DNA of 51,933 nucleotides from QYQL01 sp041674265 (GCA_041674265.1 JBAYWC010000005.1:1-51933); one strand, 5' to 3'; counted from the first letter of the stretch, positions 1 through 8,770 are shown. Numbers and translations: made by a program. Notes: generated from the sequence alone by a model not told the origin.

Positions 1-158
1 AATCCTTTCAGTGCCTCTTTGCCGCGCCCCTCGGCAAGGTGGAGTAGTTCGCCGCTTCGGGCGTTGAGAACCAGAGTAATAAAGCCGGCTTTGCCGATGT
101 GTTTCTCGTCGATGAGAAGCGCCCGGCGGCTGTGCCGGATGAGGGAGGGCCCAGCCAT
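1..158 (-). pseudogene. ISL3-like transposase fragment, cut by the window edge
   Basis: Read on the minus strand from an ATG at 158, the sequence encodes a stretch with IDEKHIGK, then FITLVLNARSGELLHLAEGR and KEAL. This matches the pattern around the first catalytic Asp of ISL3-type DDE transposases (a DE-K motif, a T-L-V strand, then the EGR-x-EAL segment). The gene runs off the left edge. The reading frame stays open upstream to about 320, but that part does not look like the usual zinc-finger and HTH region, so this is probably a remnant rather than an intact element. The family assignment is from memory of the pattern and is moderately secure. Confidence 0.5.
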
Positions 159-307
159 TGACTCGTCGGGAGATAAGAACAACACTCCGTCATTGTGCCG
201 GGTCGCGTTCAAGGAGCTTGTCGTGACGCCTGTTGCAAATTTGTTGGCATCGTTGGTGCTATGGTTGCCGTCTTGTTTTTGTCGAGTTTTGCGGTCGCTA
301 AACCGGA

Positions 308-1174
308 CTAGAACGCAAAGGTAACCTTCGCGCCACCCCAGACGGTGCTGGGGCTGGTGGTGCCCCAGAGATTCGAGAACGCGTAGCTGTAGGAGGCATA
401 GCCGTACACGCTGATCGCGTCGTTGATCTTGACCGGCATGCCGAGTCCGATCTCGAGGTTGTTGGCTCCGTTGAAGAAGTCGTATGTGCCGGAACTGGTG
501 AGTTTCGGATTGTATTGGAAGTTGGTTCCATAGGCAATCCACGGTGTGAGGGACACGATGTCCTTGTAGATCGGGATACTGCCGTCCACACGGAGGAGGA
601 GGAAGCTTGAAGCTTCCTTGGCAGTACCGTTCCCGCCATCGAGGTCGGGCCCGATGTTGAAGAAGTAGGCGATGGACGGGGTCACACTCATGAGGCCAAG
701 GTCAAAGGTGTAGGCCGCCTTGACGTTGAGTTCGTGCGAGTAGAGGTCCGATCCGGTCGGGAACACATAATAGAAGATATACCCGGCACCCAGGGCGAGG
801 TCGCCGATGGTGTGGGTGTAACTCGTATAGATATCGAGTTCCTTGTAGGACGTGTTCGACGTGCCGAAGGCCATCCAAGATCCGACTGTCAGTGTGTCAT
901 TTGGAGTGATGTTCCAAGTGAAGCTGAGGTCGGTCCAGTAGATGCCGGAGCCGTAGTTGCTGGTGTTGCCGTAAGAGCCGTGAGAAATCACGTCCACCCC
1001 GCGGAACATATAGAGACTGTCCCAGCCTGTGCTGAGCGCGGCCCCATACCACTTGGTGGGTTCCTCGACCACGACTTTTTCCTTGAATGTTTTTGCATCT
1101 CCGGCGAGGAGCGGGCTGCCCGCGAGGACGGCCGCCAAGCTCACCATCGAAACGATTTTGGTGGCGATTTTCAT
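308..1174 (-). CDS. Outer-membrane beta-barrel protein (TorF-like putative porin)
   Basis: This is a 288-residue secreted protein. Residues 1-24 are a signal peptide (basic start, hydrophobic core, cleavage near SPLLA-GDA). The mature part is rich in Gly, Ser, Thr, Tyr and Trp, with alternating hydrophobic strands, and it ends in Phe (KVTFAF), the usual C-terminal signal for outer-membrane barrel assembly. The Y-F-R-G segment near residue 58 resembles porin-like barrel proteins common in Verrucomicrobiota. Substrate is unknown. It stands alone between decayed mobile elements; the upstream 100 bp is rich in T and A runs and is a likely promoter region. Confidence 0.75.
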   Translation of the reverse strand: MKIATKIVSMVSLAAVLAGSPLLAGDAKTFKEKVVVEEPTKWYGAALSTGWDSLYMFRGVDVISHGSYGNTSNYGSGIYWTDLSFTWNITPNDTLTVGSWMAFGTSNTSYKELDIYTSYTHTIGDLALGAGYIFYYVFPTGSDLYSHELNVKAAYTFDLGLMSVTPSIAYFFNIGPDLDGGNGTAKEASSFLLLRVDGSIPIYKDIVSLTPWIAYGTNFQYNPKLTSSGTYDFFNGANNLEIGLGMPVKINDAISVYGYASYSYAFSNLWGTTSPSTVWGGAKVTFAF

Positions 1175-1873
1175 TTTGTTTTTTTATCGGGCCGCCCTCC
1201 CGCTTCCGGAAAGTCTGCCCTGGTTTTCACGCCTTGCGGCGTGTCGACTGCCCTGTAGCACGTGTCGTGCCAAGTGGTGGATCAGGAGAAATGGGGCGCC
1301 AAAACTTTTTTGCAGTTTTTTTTTGAACAAAAAGCACCGTTCGATTGGCGTCATTTGGCCACATGCCCATGAACCTAAAAGGGAAAATGAAAAGATCGCG
1401 CGGATGGTTCTGAGTCTCGGGTGATGGGTTCGTTTCCATACAGGAAGGAAAACTTGTCAACCCGGACGCGAAATCCTTCCGGTGCGAGAAACGACCCGGC
1501 CCGCTGGTTGGGAACCCCGGAATTGTTCGGCTCTTGGGAAAAGGCGCTGGTGCCGCCCTGGGCTCCCAATGATTGGGAGTTGTCACCTTCCCGTTTCCGC
1601 GAATATTCTTGTCCCTGCCAGCGCGTGATTGTGGCCACATGCAGACTGATGGAACCGGGTGCTCTGGTTTTTTTTCGTCCGGCGCACCAAGGGCGGCAGC
1701 TTGTCGATTGTTCGCCTCCAGAAAGCGCACTGGCCCAACAAAAGGTTTTTTCAACCATGAGCCCGCGCGACATCGCGCAATTTTCGTCACCGAAAACACG
1801 AACGCTTCATGTCCGCAAAAGCGGGGCTTCCCGATAGTGCTGAAAGATGATGTCCGGCGAATTTCCTGCCTCC
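1175..1873. other. About 700 bp without a supported gene
   Basis: Several overlapping open frames cross this stretch on both strands, but none has a recognisable domain, start context or neighbour logic. It holds the likely promoter of the outer-membrane protein gene at its left end, a 34-bp repeat at 1374-1407 and the broken edge of a transposase fragment at its right end. A 132-codon minus-strand frame (1375-1773) has fairly protein-like composition but no motif I recognise. Confidence 0.5.
1374..1407. repeat. Interspersed 34-bp repeat, copy 1
   Basis: The core GGAAAATGAAAAGATCGC followed by (G/C)CGGATGG recurs at 51816-51849 in the same orientation, and the match extends a few bases left into a CCTA-A-rich flank. 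Read on the minus strand both copies encode H-P-(G/R)-D-L-F-I-F. The copy here is not in a convincing gene. Nature unknown. Confidence 0.6.
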
Positions 1874-2079
1874 AAGTCGGAGACGATAGCCGTTGCTTCC
1901 TCCTCCGTCCGCCGTAATGAGCAGACGCTCGGCGTGGGGATAGAGCCAAGGCCCTTCCGCACGCCACCACCCGCGAATGGATGCCACGGCGAATGTGCTC
2001 GTATCATGGTCCGTGCCGACATTGACGAATCCGGAATTCTGCCCGAGATCGTAAATCCCATAGGGCAACGGTGTTGAAA
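1874..2079 (-). pseudogene. ISAzo13-family transposase fragment
   Basis: On the minus strand the frame reads PYGIYDLGQNSGFVNVGTDH, then FAVASIRGWW, then LYPHAERLLITADGGGSNGY and RLRL. This is the hallmark core of ISAzo13-type transposases (GTDHDT and ITAD-GGSNGYR-RLW). Only about 68 residues remain: a stop codon lies just upstream of the match, and the similarity ends abruptly after RLRL where family members continue with W-K. Both element ends are gone, so it is a dead fragment. Confidence 0.8.
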
Positions 2080-2150
2080 CTCAATGCTAATATACAAGAC
2101 GAGGATGGGGCTCATTTACCTGTGAACGCGTCGCACAATAACGCCCAGCT

Positions 2151-2265
2151 AAAGCCGGATGCGGGAAATCTGCGCGTCCGGTTTGACGAGGGGGAAGGAA
2201 GCCGGCGGCCATTGCCTTTGTGCTCTCATTCCGTGGCCTCCCTCCCTGCTCTACCGGTTAAAATA
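2151..2265 (+). mobile_element. Group II intron 3' end (domain V and probable domain VI)
   Basis: Bases 2152-2184 fold as a group II intron domain V: AAGCCGGATGCGG pairs with the downstream TGCGCGTCCGGTTT around a GAAA-type loop, and the AGC catalytic triad is present at the 5' side of the stem. The sequence that follows (GAGGGGGAAGG to about CTCTACC at 2264) has the purine-rich start and pyrimidine-rich end typical of domain VI and the 3' splice junction. No maturase/reverse transcriptase ORF or 5' intron domains lie upstream; instead an ISAzo13 fragment is found. It is a truncated relic directly in front of ribF. Confidence 0.7.
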
Positions 2266-2276
2266 CGATTTTGGGA

Positions 2277-3206
2277 ATGAACGTCTTCAGCAATATGGAC
2301 GGCTTGGCTTCGCTGCCCGGGCCGCTGGTTGTCGCCGCAGGCGTCTTTGACGGCATGCATCCCGGACACAAGGTGGTGCTGCAGTCCGCTCTGGATGCGG
2401 CGGGGATCGCGGAAGGGACGGCGGTTGCGCTCACATTCGACCCGCATCCCTCGAAGATCCTGCGACCTCAAAATGCGGCCCGGTTGCTCACATCGACCCG
2501 CCACAAGCTCCGCCTGATGGAGGAATTCGGAATGGCCTCCGTCCTCGTCATTCCTTTCGACAAAGGTTTTGCCTCGGTGGAGGCGGAGGATTTTCTCCGG
2601 CAGTTGAGTTCGGCGGCGCGGGACCTCGTTCGAATCTGCGTGGGAACAGGTTGGAGATTCGGCCGCGCAAGGCGGGGGGATGCGGATCTGCTCCGGCGCC
2701 TGGGTCCCGGGCTGGATTTCGAAACCACCGAAGTCCGCCCCGTCCAAATCGATGGCGTCACGGTCAGCAGCACGCTCATCCGCCAGTTCGTCGAGTCGGG
2801 CGACCTGGAATCCGCCAGCCGATTTCTGGGCAGGAACTACTCGGTGCTCGGCACCGTGATTCCGGGCGATGGATTGGGGGGAAAGCTGGGGTTTCCCACC
2901 GCCAATCTTGCGGCCCACAACGAACAGTTTCCGCCGGACGGGGTTTACGCCGTGCGCGTCCATCTGGGCGGGCGGGTCATTTCCGGCGTCGCAAATATCG
3001 GAACACGTCCCACCGTGAAAAATTCCGGAGAGCGCCTTCTCGAAGTCCACCTCCTCGATTTTTCCGGTGACCTGTATGGCCAGGACATCGAGGCCGAGTT
3101 TCTTCGCTTCCTGCGCCCGGAGAAAAAATTCCCCGATCTCGATGCCCTGCGCGTGCAGATTGCCCTTGATGTGCGGGCAGCCGCTCTCGGCGGCCCTTTC
3201 ACCTGA
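2277..3206 (+). CDS. ribF: Bifunctional riboflavin kinase / FAD synthetase
   Basis: This enzyme phosphorylates riboflavin to FMN and adenylylates FMN to FAD. The N-terminal nucleotidyltransferase domain shows GVFDGMHPGH near residue 24 (HxGH signature) and DPHPSKIL. The C-terminal flavokinase domain starts near residue 185 with GDGLGGKLGFPTAN (PTAN motif) and ends with EAEFLRFLRPEKKF. Length of about 309 residues is normal. A TTG at 2271 is an alternative start, but the ATG at 2277 is preferred. The end overlaps the start region of a decayed vapC by 4 bp. Cytoplasmic. Confidence 0.95.
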   Translation: MNVFSNMDGLASLPGPLVVAAGVFDGMHPGHKVVLQSALDAAGIAEGTAVALTFDPHPSKILRPQNAARLLTSTRHKLRLMEEFGMASVLVIPFDKGFASVEAEDFLRQLSSAARDLVRICVGTGWRFGRARRGDADLLRRLGPGLDFETTEVRPVQIDGVTVSSTLIRQFVESGDLESASRFLGRNYSVLGTVIPGDGLGGKLGFPTANLAAHNEQFPPDGVYAVRVHLGGRVISGVANIGTRPTVKNSGERLLEVHLLDFSGDLYGQDIEAEFLRFLRPEKKFPDLDALRVQIALDVRAAALGGPFT

Positions 3207-3577
3207 CCTTCGACACCACGTTTCTGATTGATTTTCAGCGGGAGAGGAACCGGGAGCCGGGAGCGGCCCACGAGTTTCTCGGTCGGCACCGGGAATCCTA
3301 CGCGTGGTTGCCGATCACGGCCTACGGGGAATACGCGGAGGGGTTCGAGGATCGGGGCGATTCCTCCTTCCTCTCGGTGGTGGAGCCTTTTGAGATTCTG
3401 CCTGTGATTCGTCCGGTGGCGGACACATATGCCCAGGATAGCACGGACATTGCGGCAGCAGGGCCGGCTGATCGGGAGCAACGGCCTGCCACTGCGGTCC
3501 AGCGCGACTGGCCGCTTGTGACACGGGATCTGGATCACTTTTCCCGCATTCCGGGAATCCGGCTCATGGGCTACTGA
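3203..3577 (+). pseudogene. PIN-domain (VapC-like) toxin, frameshifted and startless
   Basis: The frame opens with LTFDTTFLIDFQRER, a typical PIN-domain start with the first acidic residue, and ends with WPLVTRDLDHFSRIPG, the typical VapC C-terminus. Three faults are visible. The only start-like codon is CTG (3203) inside the ribF stop. In the middle, the expected RQQGRLIGSN sequence appears in another frame, at about 3449-3480. The segment that should follow (N-D-x-W-I-A-A, with a catalytic Asp) is missing, before the original frame resumes. No antitoxin gene precedes it. It is almost certainly inactive. Confidence 0.75.
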
Positions 3578-3658
3578 GGGCGATCTGGCGACGCCCGGAA
3601 ATGTGTCACAGGCGTTCCAGGCTTGCGCGGCGCGGAAGGTTGGTGAAAAGTCTCCGGC

Positions 3659-3803
3659 ATGGCCAAAGAACTCGTTCCCGGTGGCAAAGCGCCCGACTTT
3701 TGTGATCCGCCCGGACGGGACGATCAAATCGATCTTCCGGAAAGTGAAGCCAGGCGAGCATGCGGACACGCTGCTCAACGATCTTGCGCATTTTGAACCG
3801 TGA
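3659..3803 (+). pseudogene. Peroxiredoxin (BCP/AhpC-type) remnant, centre deleted
   Basis: The ATG at 3659 starts MAKELVPGGKAPDF, a good peroxiredoxin N-terminus. In the next frame the same DNA runs straight into TFVIRPDGTIKSIF and KVKPGEHADTLLNDL, the C-terminal end of a BCP-type thiol peroxidase. About 100 codons, including both redox cysteines, are gone, and the junction is out of frame. The join lies in the short shared sequence CCGACTTT (near 3690), consistent with a deletion between microhomologies. Confidence 0.7.
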
Positions 3804-4839
3804 CTCGCTGCTGGCTGTTTACGACCGCCTGACCGGCCTCATTGAGAAACTTCCCGGCGGGCTCCAAAAGCCGATCCTCCGGGAATTGACTCCCATCCGG
3901 CAGGTGTTCCTCGAGCAGCGCCCGCCCCGGTTGATGCTTGTTGGAAATCCCGACAGCCCGGCCCGGGAAATTCTCGCGTCCCTCGGCGCGCAGGGACTCG
4001 AAACCGGAGGCCACGACAACGGCTGGCGTTCTTATCGCATTCCCGGGCGCGGTGAAGTCCGGATTCTGGACGCGCGGAAGGATGTGCCGCAGGAGCATGT
4101 CCGGAACGGGTTGGACCGGCAGCAGCCGGACCTTGTTCTCTTTTTCGAGTCGCCGGATGCCCGTGATCCAGAGTGGAAAACGGACGTTTCCCGTTGCGGC
4201 CTTGTCGGATCTCCTGTCATCGCGCTGACCCCGGGAAGTGCTTTCCGCCTCCAGGCGATGCTGGCCGCGGAGCACACCCTCGCCCACAGGGTGCCCCGCG
4301 TTCTTTCCGCGAGCGACCCCGCCTGCGGCGAAGCCATTTGCGCGGCGCTTCCGCTTCCGGCCCAACTGGAATTCGCCCGCCTGACCAACGCGCGCCGTGC
4401 CCAGGCCCACATTGCCGGATCCCTTTTGAAATCCTTCAGCGCGGTCTGCGGGGTCATCGGGGTTCAACCGATCCCGCTGGCCGACATGCCGATCCTCACC
4501 ACGCTGCAGACGCTGATGGTGGGGATGATCATCCATACGACCGGGCGTCCCTTCAGCGCCCGGCTCGTGGCGGAGTTTCTCGGCGCCCTCGGTTTCAACA
4601 TCGGCGCCGGGCTCGTGCTGCGCGAGGGAGCCAGGGCCATTGTGCGCGTCGTGCCGATCTGGGGAAATGCCGTCTCCGGTTTCATCGCGGGGGCCGGCAC
4701 GTATGCCATCGGCAAGGCGGCCATCGCCTACTTCATCGAAGAGACCCCGATCAATGAAACCCGCCGGATCTTTCGCTCGCTGCTCCCCCGCCTTGGGAAA
4801 AAGAAATTTCCGCCCGGCCTCCCTCCGCCCATGACGTGA
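3760..4839 (+). CDS. DUF697 (YcjF-like) membrane protein with a degenerate GTPase-like front
   Basis: The protein has up to 359 residues. The C-terminal 130 residues carry the DUF697 pattern: PIPLADMPILTTLQ, then MVGMIIHTTG, a Gly- and Ala-rich amphipathic pair (LGALGFNIGAGLVLREGAR) and GAGTYAIGKAAIAYFIE. In relatives this module follows a Ras-like GTPase. Here the N-terminal half has the right size but no visible P-loop GxxxxGKS, only LVGNPDSPAR, so GTP binding is doubtful. The start is uncertain: the ATG at 3760 lies in the peroxiredoxin remnant, and TTG codons at 3784 and 3793 are alternatives. Function unknown; peripheral or integral inner-membrane location likely. Confidence 0.7.
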   Translation: MRTRCSTILRILNRDSLLAVYDRLTGLIEKLPGGLQKPILRELTPIRQVFLEQRPPRLMLVGNPDSPAREILASLGAQGLETGGHDNGWRSYRIPGRGEVRILDARKDVPQEHVRNGLDRQQPDLVLFFESPDARDPEWKTDVSRCGLVGSPVIALTPGSAFRLQAMLAAEHTLAHRVPRVLSASDPACGEAICAALPLPAQLEFARLTNARRAQAHIAGSLLKSFSAVCGVIGVQPIPLADMPILTTLQTLMVGMIIHTTGRPFSARLVAEFLGALGFNIGAGLVLREGARAIVRVVPIWGNAVSGFIAGAGTYAIGKAAIAYFIEETPINETRRIFRSLLPRLGKKKFPPGLPPPMT

Positions 4840-4945
4840 AGGCGGCGGGGGCCGGCACCTGCGTGTTCGCCGGTGGTTTCGGCGTCTATTTTTTTTGTTT
4901 CGTTCTTGTCGGAGGTGGTGGTCCGCGGAGACAATCCGGCGTTTT

Positions 4946-5974
4946 ATGATCCCTGTCGCCATCGTTGGAGCCAACGGTTATTCCGGGGAGGAACTCTGCG
5001 CGATTCTTGCGCGGCATCCCTCCGTCCGCGTTGTGGCCGTGACCTCGCGCCAGCATGCGGGGAAGAGGGTGGGGGAGATCCTGCCGCGGCTGGCGGGGCG
5101 GGGGGATTTTTCCGAATTGGTTTTCAGCGAGCCGGATGTTCCGGCGCTTCTCGGGTCCGGCGCGGAATTTTTCTTTCTGGCGTTGCCCCACGGGCGGGCG
5201 GCGGGATTTGCCGCGCCGCTTTTTGAGGCCGGGCGGAGGGTGGTGGATTTGAGCGCGGATTTCCGTTTGCGGGACGCGGCGACGTATCGGGAATTTTACG
5301 GGGAGAGCCACGGGGCCGAGCACCTCCTCCCGCAGGCGGTTTACGGCCTTCCGGAACTTCATCGGGATGAGATCCGGAAGGCGGGCCTTGTCGCCTCGGC
5401 GGGGTGCTATCCCACGGGCATCCTGCTTCCGCTCGTGCCTTTGTTGAAGGGCGGGCTGATCGAGGCGGGGGACATCTCCGTTTCAAGCGCCAGCGGGGTG
5501 AGCGGGGCGGGGCGGAAGGCGGAGACGGCGCTCCTTTACGGGGAGTGCAACGAAAGCCTCCGGGCGTATGGACTCCCGAAGCACCGGCATCTTTCCGAGA
5601 TCGAGCAGGAGCTTTCCCTTGCCGCAAAAAGTCCGGTTGTCATTTCCTTCGTGCCGCACCTTGCCCCGATGACGCGGGGAATCCACACGACGATTTTTAC
5701 ACGGCCCGCGCCCGGGGTGACCGCGGAGGCGGTCCTTCCCGCGCTGGATTCGGCATACGCCGTCGAGCCATTCGTGCGGGTGTCGCGGACCCTGCCCGAC
5801 ACAAAGAATGTGATCGGCACGAATTTCTGCGACATCTCGGTTCGTTACGATGGACGGGCGAGGCGGCTCATCCTCCTTTCCGCCGAGGACAATCTGGTCA
5901 AAGGCGCGGCCGGACAGGCGGTGCAGAATTTCAATTTGATGGCCGGCCTCGATGAGACGACAGGACTTTTATGA
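4946..5974 (+). CDS. argC: N-acetyl-gamma-glutamyl-phosphate reductase
   Basis: This enzyme carries out the NADPH-dependent third step of arginine synthesis from glutamate. MIPVAIVGANGYSGEEL is the Rossmann start, with GANGYSG. The catalytic Cys is near residue 154 in SAGCYPTG. The family motifs LPKHRH and HLAPMTRG are present. Length 342 fits. I chose the ATG at 4946; the frame extends further upstream without family similarity. Its stop overlaps the argJ start by 4 bp (ATGA), so the two are translationally coupled. Confidence 0.96.
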   Translation: MIPVAIVGANGYSGEELCAILARHPSVRVVAVTSRQHAGKRVGEILPRLAGRGDFSELVFSEPDVPALLGSGAEFFFLALPHGRAAGFAAPLFEAGRRVVDLSADFRLRDAATYREFYGESHGAEHLLPQAVYGLPELHRDEIRKAGLVASAGCYPTGILLPLVPLLKGGLIEAGDISVSSASGVSGAGRKAETALLYGECNESLRAYGLPKHRHLSEIEQELSLAAKSPVVISFVPHLAPMTRGIHTTIFTRPAPGVTAEAVLPALDSAYAVEPFVRVSRTLPDTKNVIGTNFCDISVRYDGRARRLILLSAEDNLVKGAAGQAVQNFNLMAGLDETTGLL

Positions 5975-7158
5975 ACAAGATGCGAAAAATCCAGGGAGGG
6001 GTCTGCGCGGCGGAGGGATTCGTTGCCGGGGCCACGGGCTGCGGGATCAAAAACGGAAAAGCCACCCGCGATGACCTGGCGGTTGTTTTTTCTGAAACCG
6101 CCGCCACGGCCGCGGCCACGTTCACGACCAACAAGGTCAAGGCGGCTCCGGTGCGCATTTCCTCAGAGCACCTGCGCGCCGGGCGTGTCCGCGCCGTGGT
6201 CCTCAACAGCGGGAATGCCAATTCCTGCACCGGCGCGACCGGGCTGGCCGATGCCCGCGCGATGGCCTCGGCGACCGCGAAGTCCCTTGCCCTCAAGAGC
6301 TCGCAGGTCCTGGTTTGCTCGACCGGGCGGATCGGTGTGCCGATGCCGGTGCTGGAAATTTTGAAAGGGATCCCCTCCGTCAAGCTGACGCGCGCGGGTT
6401 CCGGAAAAGCGGCGAAGGCGATCATGACGAGCGATACCTTCTCCAAGGAAATCGCGCTCGAGGTGACCACCCATGACGGGCGGTTCCGGATCGGCGGCCT
6501 GGCCAAAGGGGCGGGGATGATCGATCCCAACATGGCCACGATGCTTTGCGTGGTGACCACGGATGCGATCGTTCCGGCGGATGCCCTCCGCAAAGCGCTG
6601 CGGGATTCGGTCGAGGATTCCTTCAACCGGATCACCATCGACGGGGACATGAGCACCAATGACACGGTGATTCTCCTGGCGAACGGGGCAAGCGGGATTT
6701 CCCCTTCTCCGGCCATCTTCCGCAGCGCGCTCGATGTGGTCACCCGTGCGCTGGCACGGATGATTGTCGAGGATGGCGAGGGAGTTTCGCGGTTTGTGGA
6801 GGTGGAGGTCCGCCGGGCGGCGAACCGGGCCGATGCGCGCAAGGCGGCCGAAGCCATCGCCAACTCGACACTCGTCAAATGTGCCTGGGCCGGAGGGGAC
6901 CCGAACTGGGGCCGCATCCTCGATGCCGTCGGTTACAGCGGGGCGAGGATCAAGGAGACGGCGACGGACATTTTTTACGACGCGCTCCCTGTCGCGGTGA
7001 ACGGGGTCGCGGCCAAAACTCCGGTAAACAAACTCCGCCGGATCGCGGCGAAGAAAGCGTTTCGCGTCACGGTGGATCTCAAGCTCGGCAAGGCCACGCA
7101 TGTGGTCTGGACGACGGATTTGACGGAGGAGTATGTCCGTTTCAACCTGGGCGAATAA
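5971..7158 (+). CDS. argJ: Glutamate N-acetyltransferase / amino-acid acetyltransferase
   Basis: This enzyme transfers the acetyl group from N-acetylornithine to glutamate, recycling acetyl in arginine synthesis; many members also use acetyl-CoA. KGAGMIDPNMATML near residue 189 holds the Thr that becomes the new N-terminus after self-cleavage into alpha and beta chains. NSGNANSCTG and CAWAGGDPNWGRI are further family signatures. Length 395 is normal. It sits between argC (4-bp overlap) and argB (0 bp). Confidence 0.96.
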   Translation: MNKMRKIQGGVCAAEGFVAGATGCGIKNGKATRDDLAVVFSETAATAAATFTTNKVKAAPVRISSEHLRAGRVRAVVLNSGNANSCTGATGLADARAMASATAKSLALKSSQVLVCSTGRIGVPMPVLEILKGIPSVKLTRAGSGKAAKAIMTSDTFSKEIALEVTTHDGRFRIGGLAKGAGMIDPNMATMLCVVTTDAIVPADALRKALRDSVEDSFNRITIDGDMSTNDTVILLANGASGISPSPAIFRSALDVVTRALARMIVEDGEGVSRFVEVEVRRAANRADARKAAEAIANSTLVKCAWAGGDPNWGRILDAVGYSGARIKETATDIFYDALPVAVNGVAAKTPVNKLRRIAAKKAFRVTVDLKLGKATHVVWTTDLTEEYVRFNLGE

Positions 7159-8040
7159 ATGGGGGCTCTTCTGACACCCGAGGCGCGTTCCGAGAGCCTG
7201 ATCGAGGCGTTGCCCCACATTCAGGAATTCCGCGGCCACACGTTCGTCCTCAAGTATGGCGGAGCCGCGATGGAGGATGACCAGATTGTCGAGAAGTTCC
7301 TGCGGGATGTCGTCTTTCTCGAGGCCGTCGGGATCAACCCGGTCCTCGTTCACGGCGGCGGCAAGGCGATCACGGCCCGGATGCGGGAAGCGGGGCTCAA
7401 GGCGCAATTCGTCAACGGGCTGCGCATCACGGACAGCACCGCCATCCGGATCGTCGAGGAGACGCTGGATGGCGAGATCAACCCGTCGATCGTCCGGACG
7501 CTCGAGGAATTTGGAGGACGGGCCGCCGGGTTCTCCGGCAAAGCGGTTTTTCAGGCGAGGTTTCTGCCCCCGCAGACGGGCGAGGCCGGAGAACTCGTGG
7601 AAATCGGGTTCGTGGGGGAAGCCGCGAGGATGAACGCGAAGGAGATCAAAGCCGCGATCCGCAAGGAGATCGTCCCGGTGATCAGCCCGATCGGAGCCGC
7701 CGAGGACGGCACGGTGCTCAACATCAATGCCGATGTCGCGGCGGCCGCGCTGGCTGCCGAGCTCAAAGCCACGAAGCTCATCTTCGTGAGCGATGTGCCG
7801 GGGATCATGCGCGACCAGGATGACAAAAGCTCCCTGATTCCCTCGGTCACCGCCGGCCAGGTCGAAACGCTCATCAAGCAAAAAGTCATCGCGGGCGGGA
7901 TGATCCCCAAAGTCCAGTCCGCCGCCGCCGCGCTGCGCAAGGGCGTCGAAAAAATCCACCTGATCGGCGGCCAAATCCAGCACTGCCTCCTTTTGGAAAT
8001 TTTCACGGACGCGGGCATCGGCACGGAGATCCTGCCCTGA
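7159..8040 (+). CDS. argB: Acetylglutamate kinase
   Basis: This kinase phosphorylates N-acetylglutamate. The amino-acid kinase fold is shown by FVLKYGGAAM (Lys near residue 32), VHGGGKAIT, NINADVAAAALA and GGMIPKVQSA. Length 293 fits. An N-terminal helix (LIEALPHIQEFRGH) is present, as in arginine-regulated hexameric forms, so feedback by arginine is plausible. It starts immediately after the argJ stop. Confidence 0.96.
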   Translation: MGALLTPEARSESLIEALPHIQEFRGHTFVLKYGGAAMEDDQIVEKFLRDVVFLEAVGINPVLVHGGGKAITARMREAGLKAQFVNGLRITDSTAIRIVEETLDGEINPSIVRTLEEFGGRAAGFSGKAVFQARFLPPQTGEAGELVEIGFVGEAARMNAKEIKAAIRKEIVPVISPIGAAEDGTVLNINADVAAAALAAELKATKLIFVSDVPGIMRDQDDKSSLIPSVTAGQVETLIKQKVIAGGMIPKVQSAAAALRKGVEKIHLIGGQIQHCLLLEIFTDAGIGTEILP

Positions 8041-8053
8041 GAACCGCGGCATC

Positions 8054-8770
8054 TTGAAAATTCAAATCCTCACCATCTTCCCGGAGGTCTGCCGCGCTGT
8101 TTTTGGAGAAAGCATTCTCAAGCGCGCGCAGGAGAAGCGGCTCGTGGAACTGGAGGCTCTGGACCTTCGCGCCTGGACGACGGACAAACACCGGAGCACG
8201 GACGACGCGCCATACGGCGGCGGACCGGGAATGGTGATGAAAATCGAGCCCATCGACCGGGCGCTCGGCGCGCTCCGCAAACCGGATTCCAGGGTGGTTT
8301 TTCTCTCTCCCCAAGGACGGCAGTTTTCGCACAAAATCGCGGAGGAACTCGCCCTGGAGCCGCACCTCATCTTTCTGTGCGGCCATTACGAGGGGGTGGA
8401 CCAGCGCGTGTCCGACCACTTGGTGGACGACGAAATTTCCATCGGGGATTATGTTTTGACGAGCGGCGTCCTCCCGGCGCTGGTGATTACCGATGCCCTC
8501 GTCAGGCTCGTTCCGGGGGTTCTCGGCGACCTCCAGTCCGCCCAGCAGGATTCTTTTGTCAAGGGCCACCTCGATCATCCCCATTATACGCGGCCGGAAA
8601 ATTACCGGGGTTGGGCGGTTCCCGAAATCCTGCTCTCCGGCAACCATGCGGCCATCGAAAGATGGCGCCGGGACCAGGCCGCGGAAGCCACGCGCACAAA
8701 ACGTCCCGACCTTTCGCCAGGCGACGACCGGGCGGTTTCAGCCCGGATCCGGCGATCAAAGAATTTTTGA
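8054..8770 (+). CDS. trmD: tRNA (guanine-N1-)-methyltransferase
   Basis: This enzyme methylates G37 next to the anticodon using SAM. MKIQILTIFPE starts from TTG at 8054. The trefoil-knot SAM site is visible as LCGHYEGVD and GDYVLTSG, and DAPYGGGPGMVM is conserved. Length 238 is normal. It lies 13 bp after argB and may be co-transcribed. The usual partners rpsP, khpA and rimM are not upstream; rpsP and khpA lie just beyond on the opposite strand, and rimM is not in the window. The last codons lie within repeat copy A. Confidence 0.95.
   Translation: MKIQILTIFPEVCRAVFGESILKRAQEKRLVELEALDLRAWTTDKHRSTDDAPYGGGPGMVMKIEPIDRALGALRKPDSRVVFLSPQGRQFSHKIAEELALEPHLIFLCGHYEGVDQRVSDHLVDDEISIGDYVLTSGVLPALVITDALVRLVPGVLGDLQSAQQDSFVKGHLDHPHYTRPENYRGWAVPEILLSGNHAAIERWRRDQAAEATRTKRPDLSPGDDRAVSARIRRSKNF

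Noticed and set aside
1227..1970. Minus-strand frame of 247 codons upstream of the outer-membrane protein gene
   Set aside because: It runs through a transposase fragment in the wrong frame and a repeat, and has no domain.
6163..8052. Minus-strand open frame of 629 codons opposite argJ and argB
   Set aside because: Shadow frame; the plus strand encodes complete arginine-pathway enzymes.
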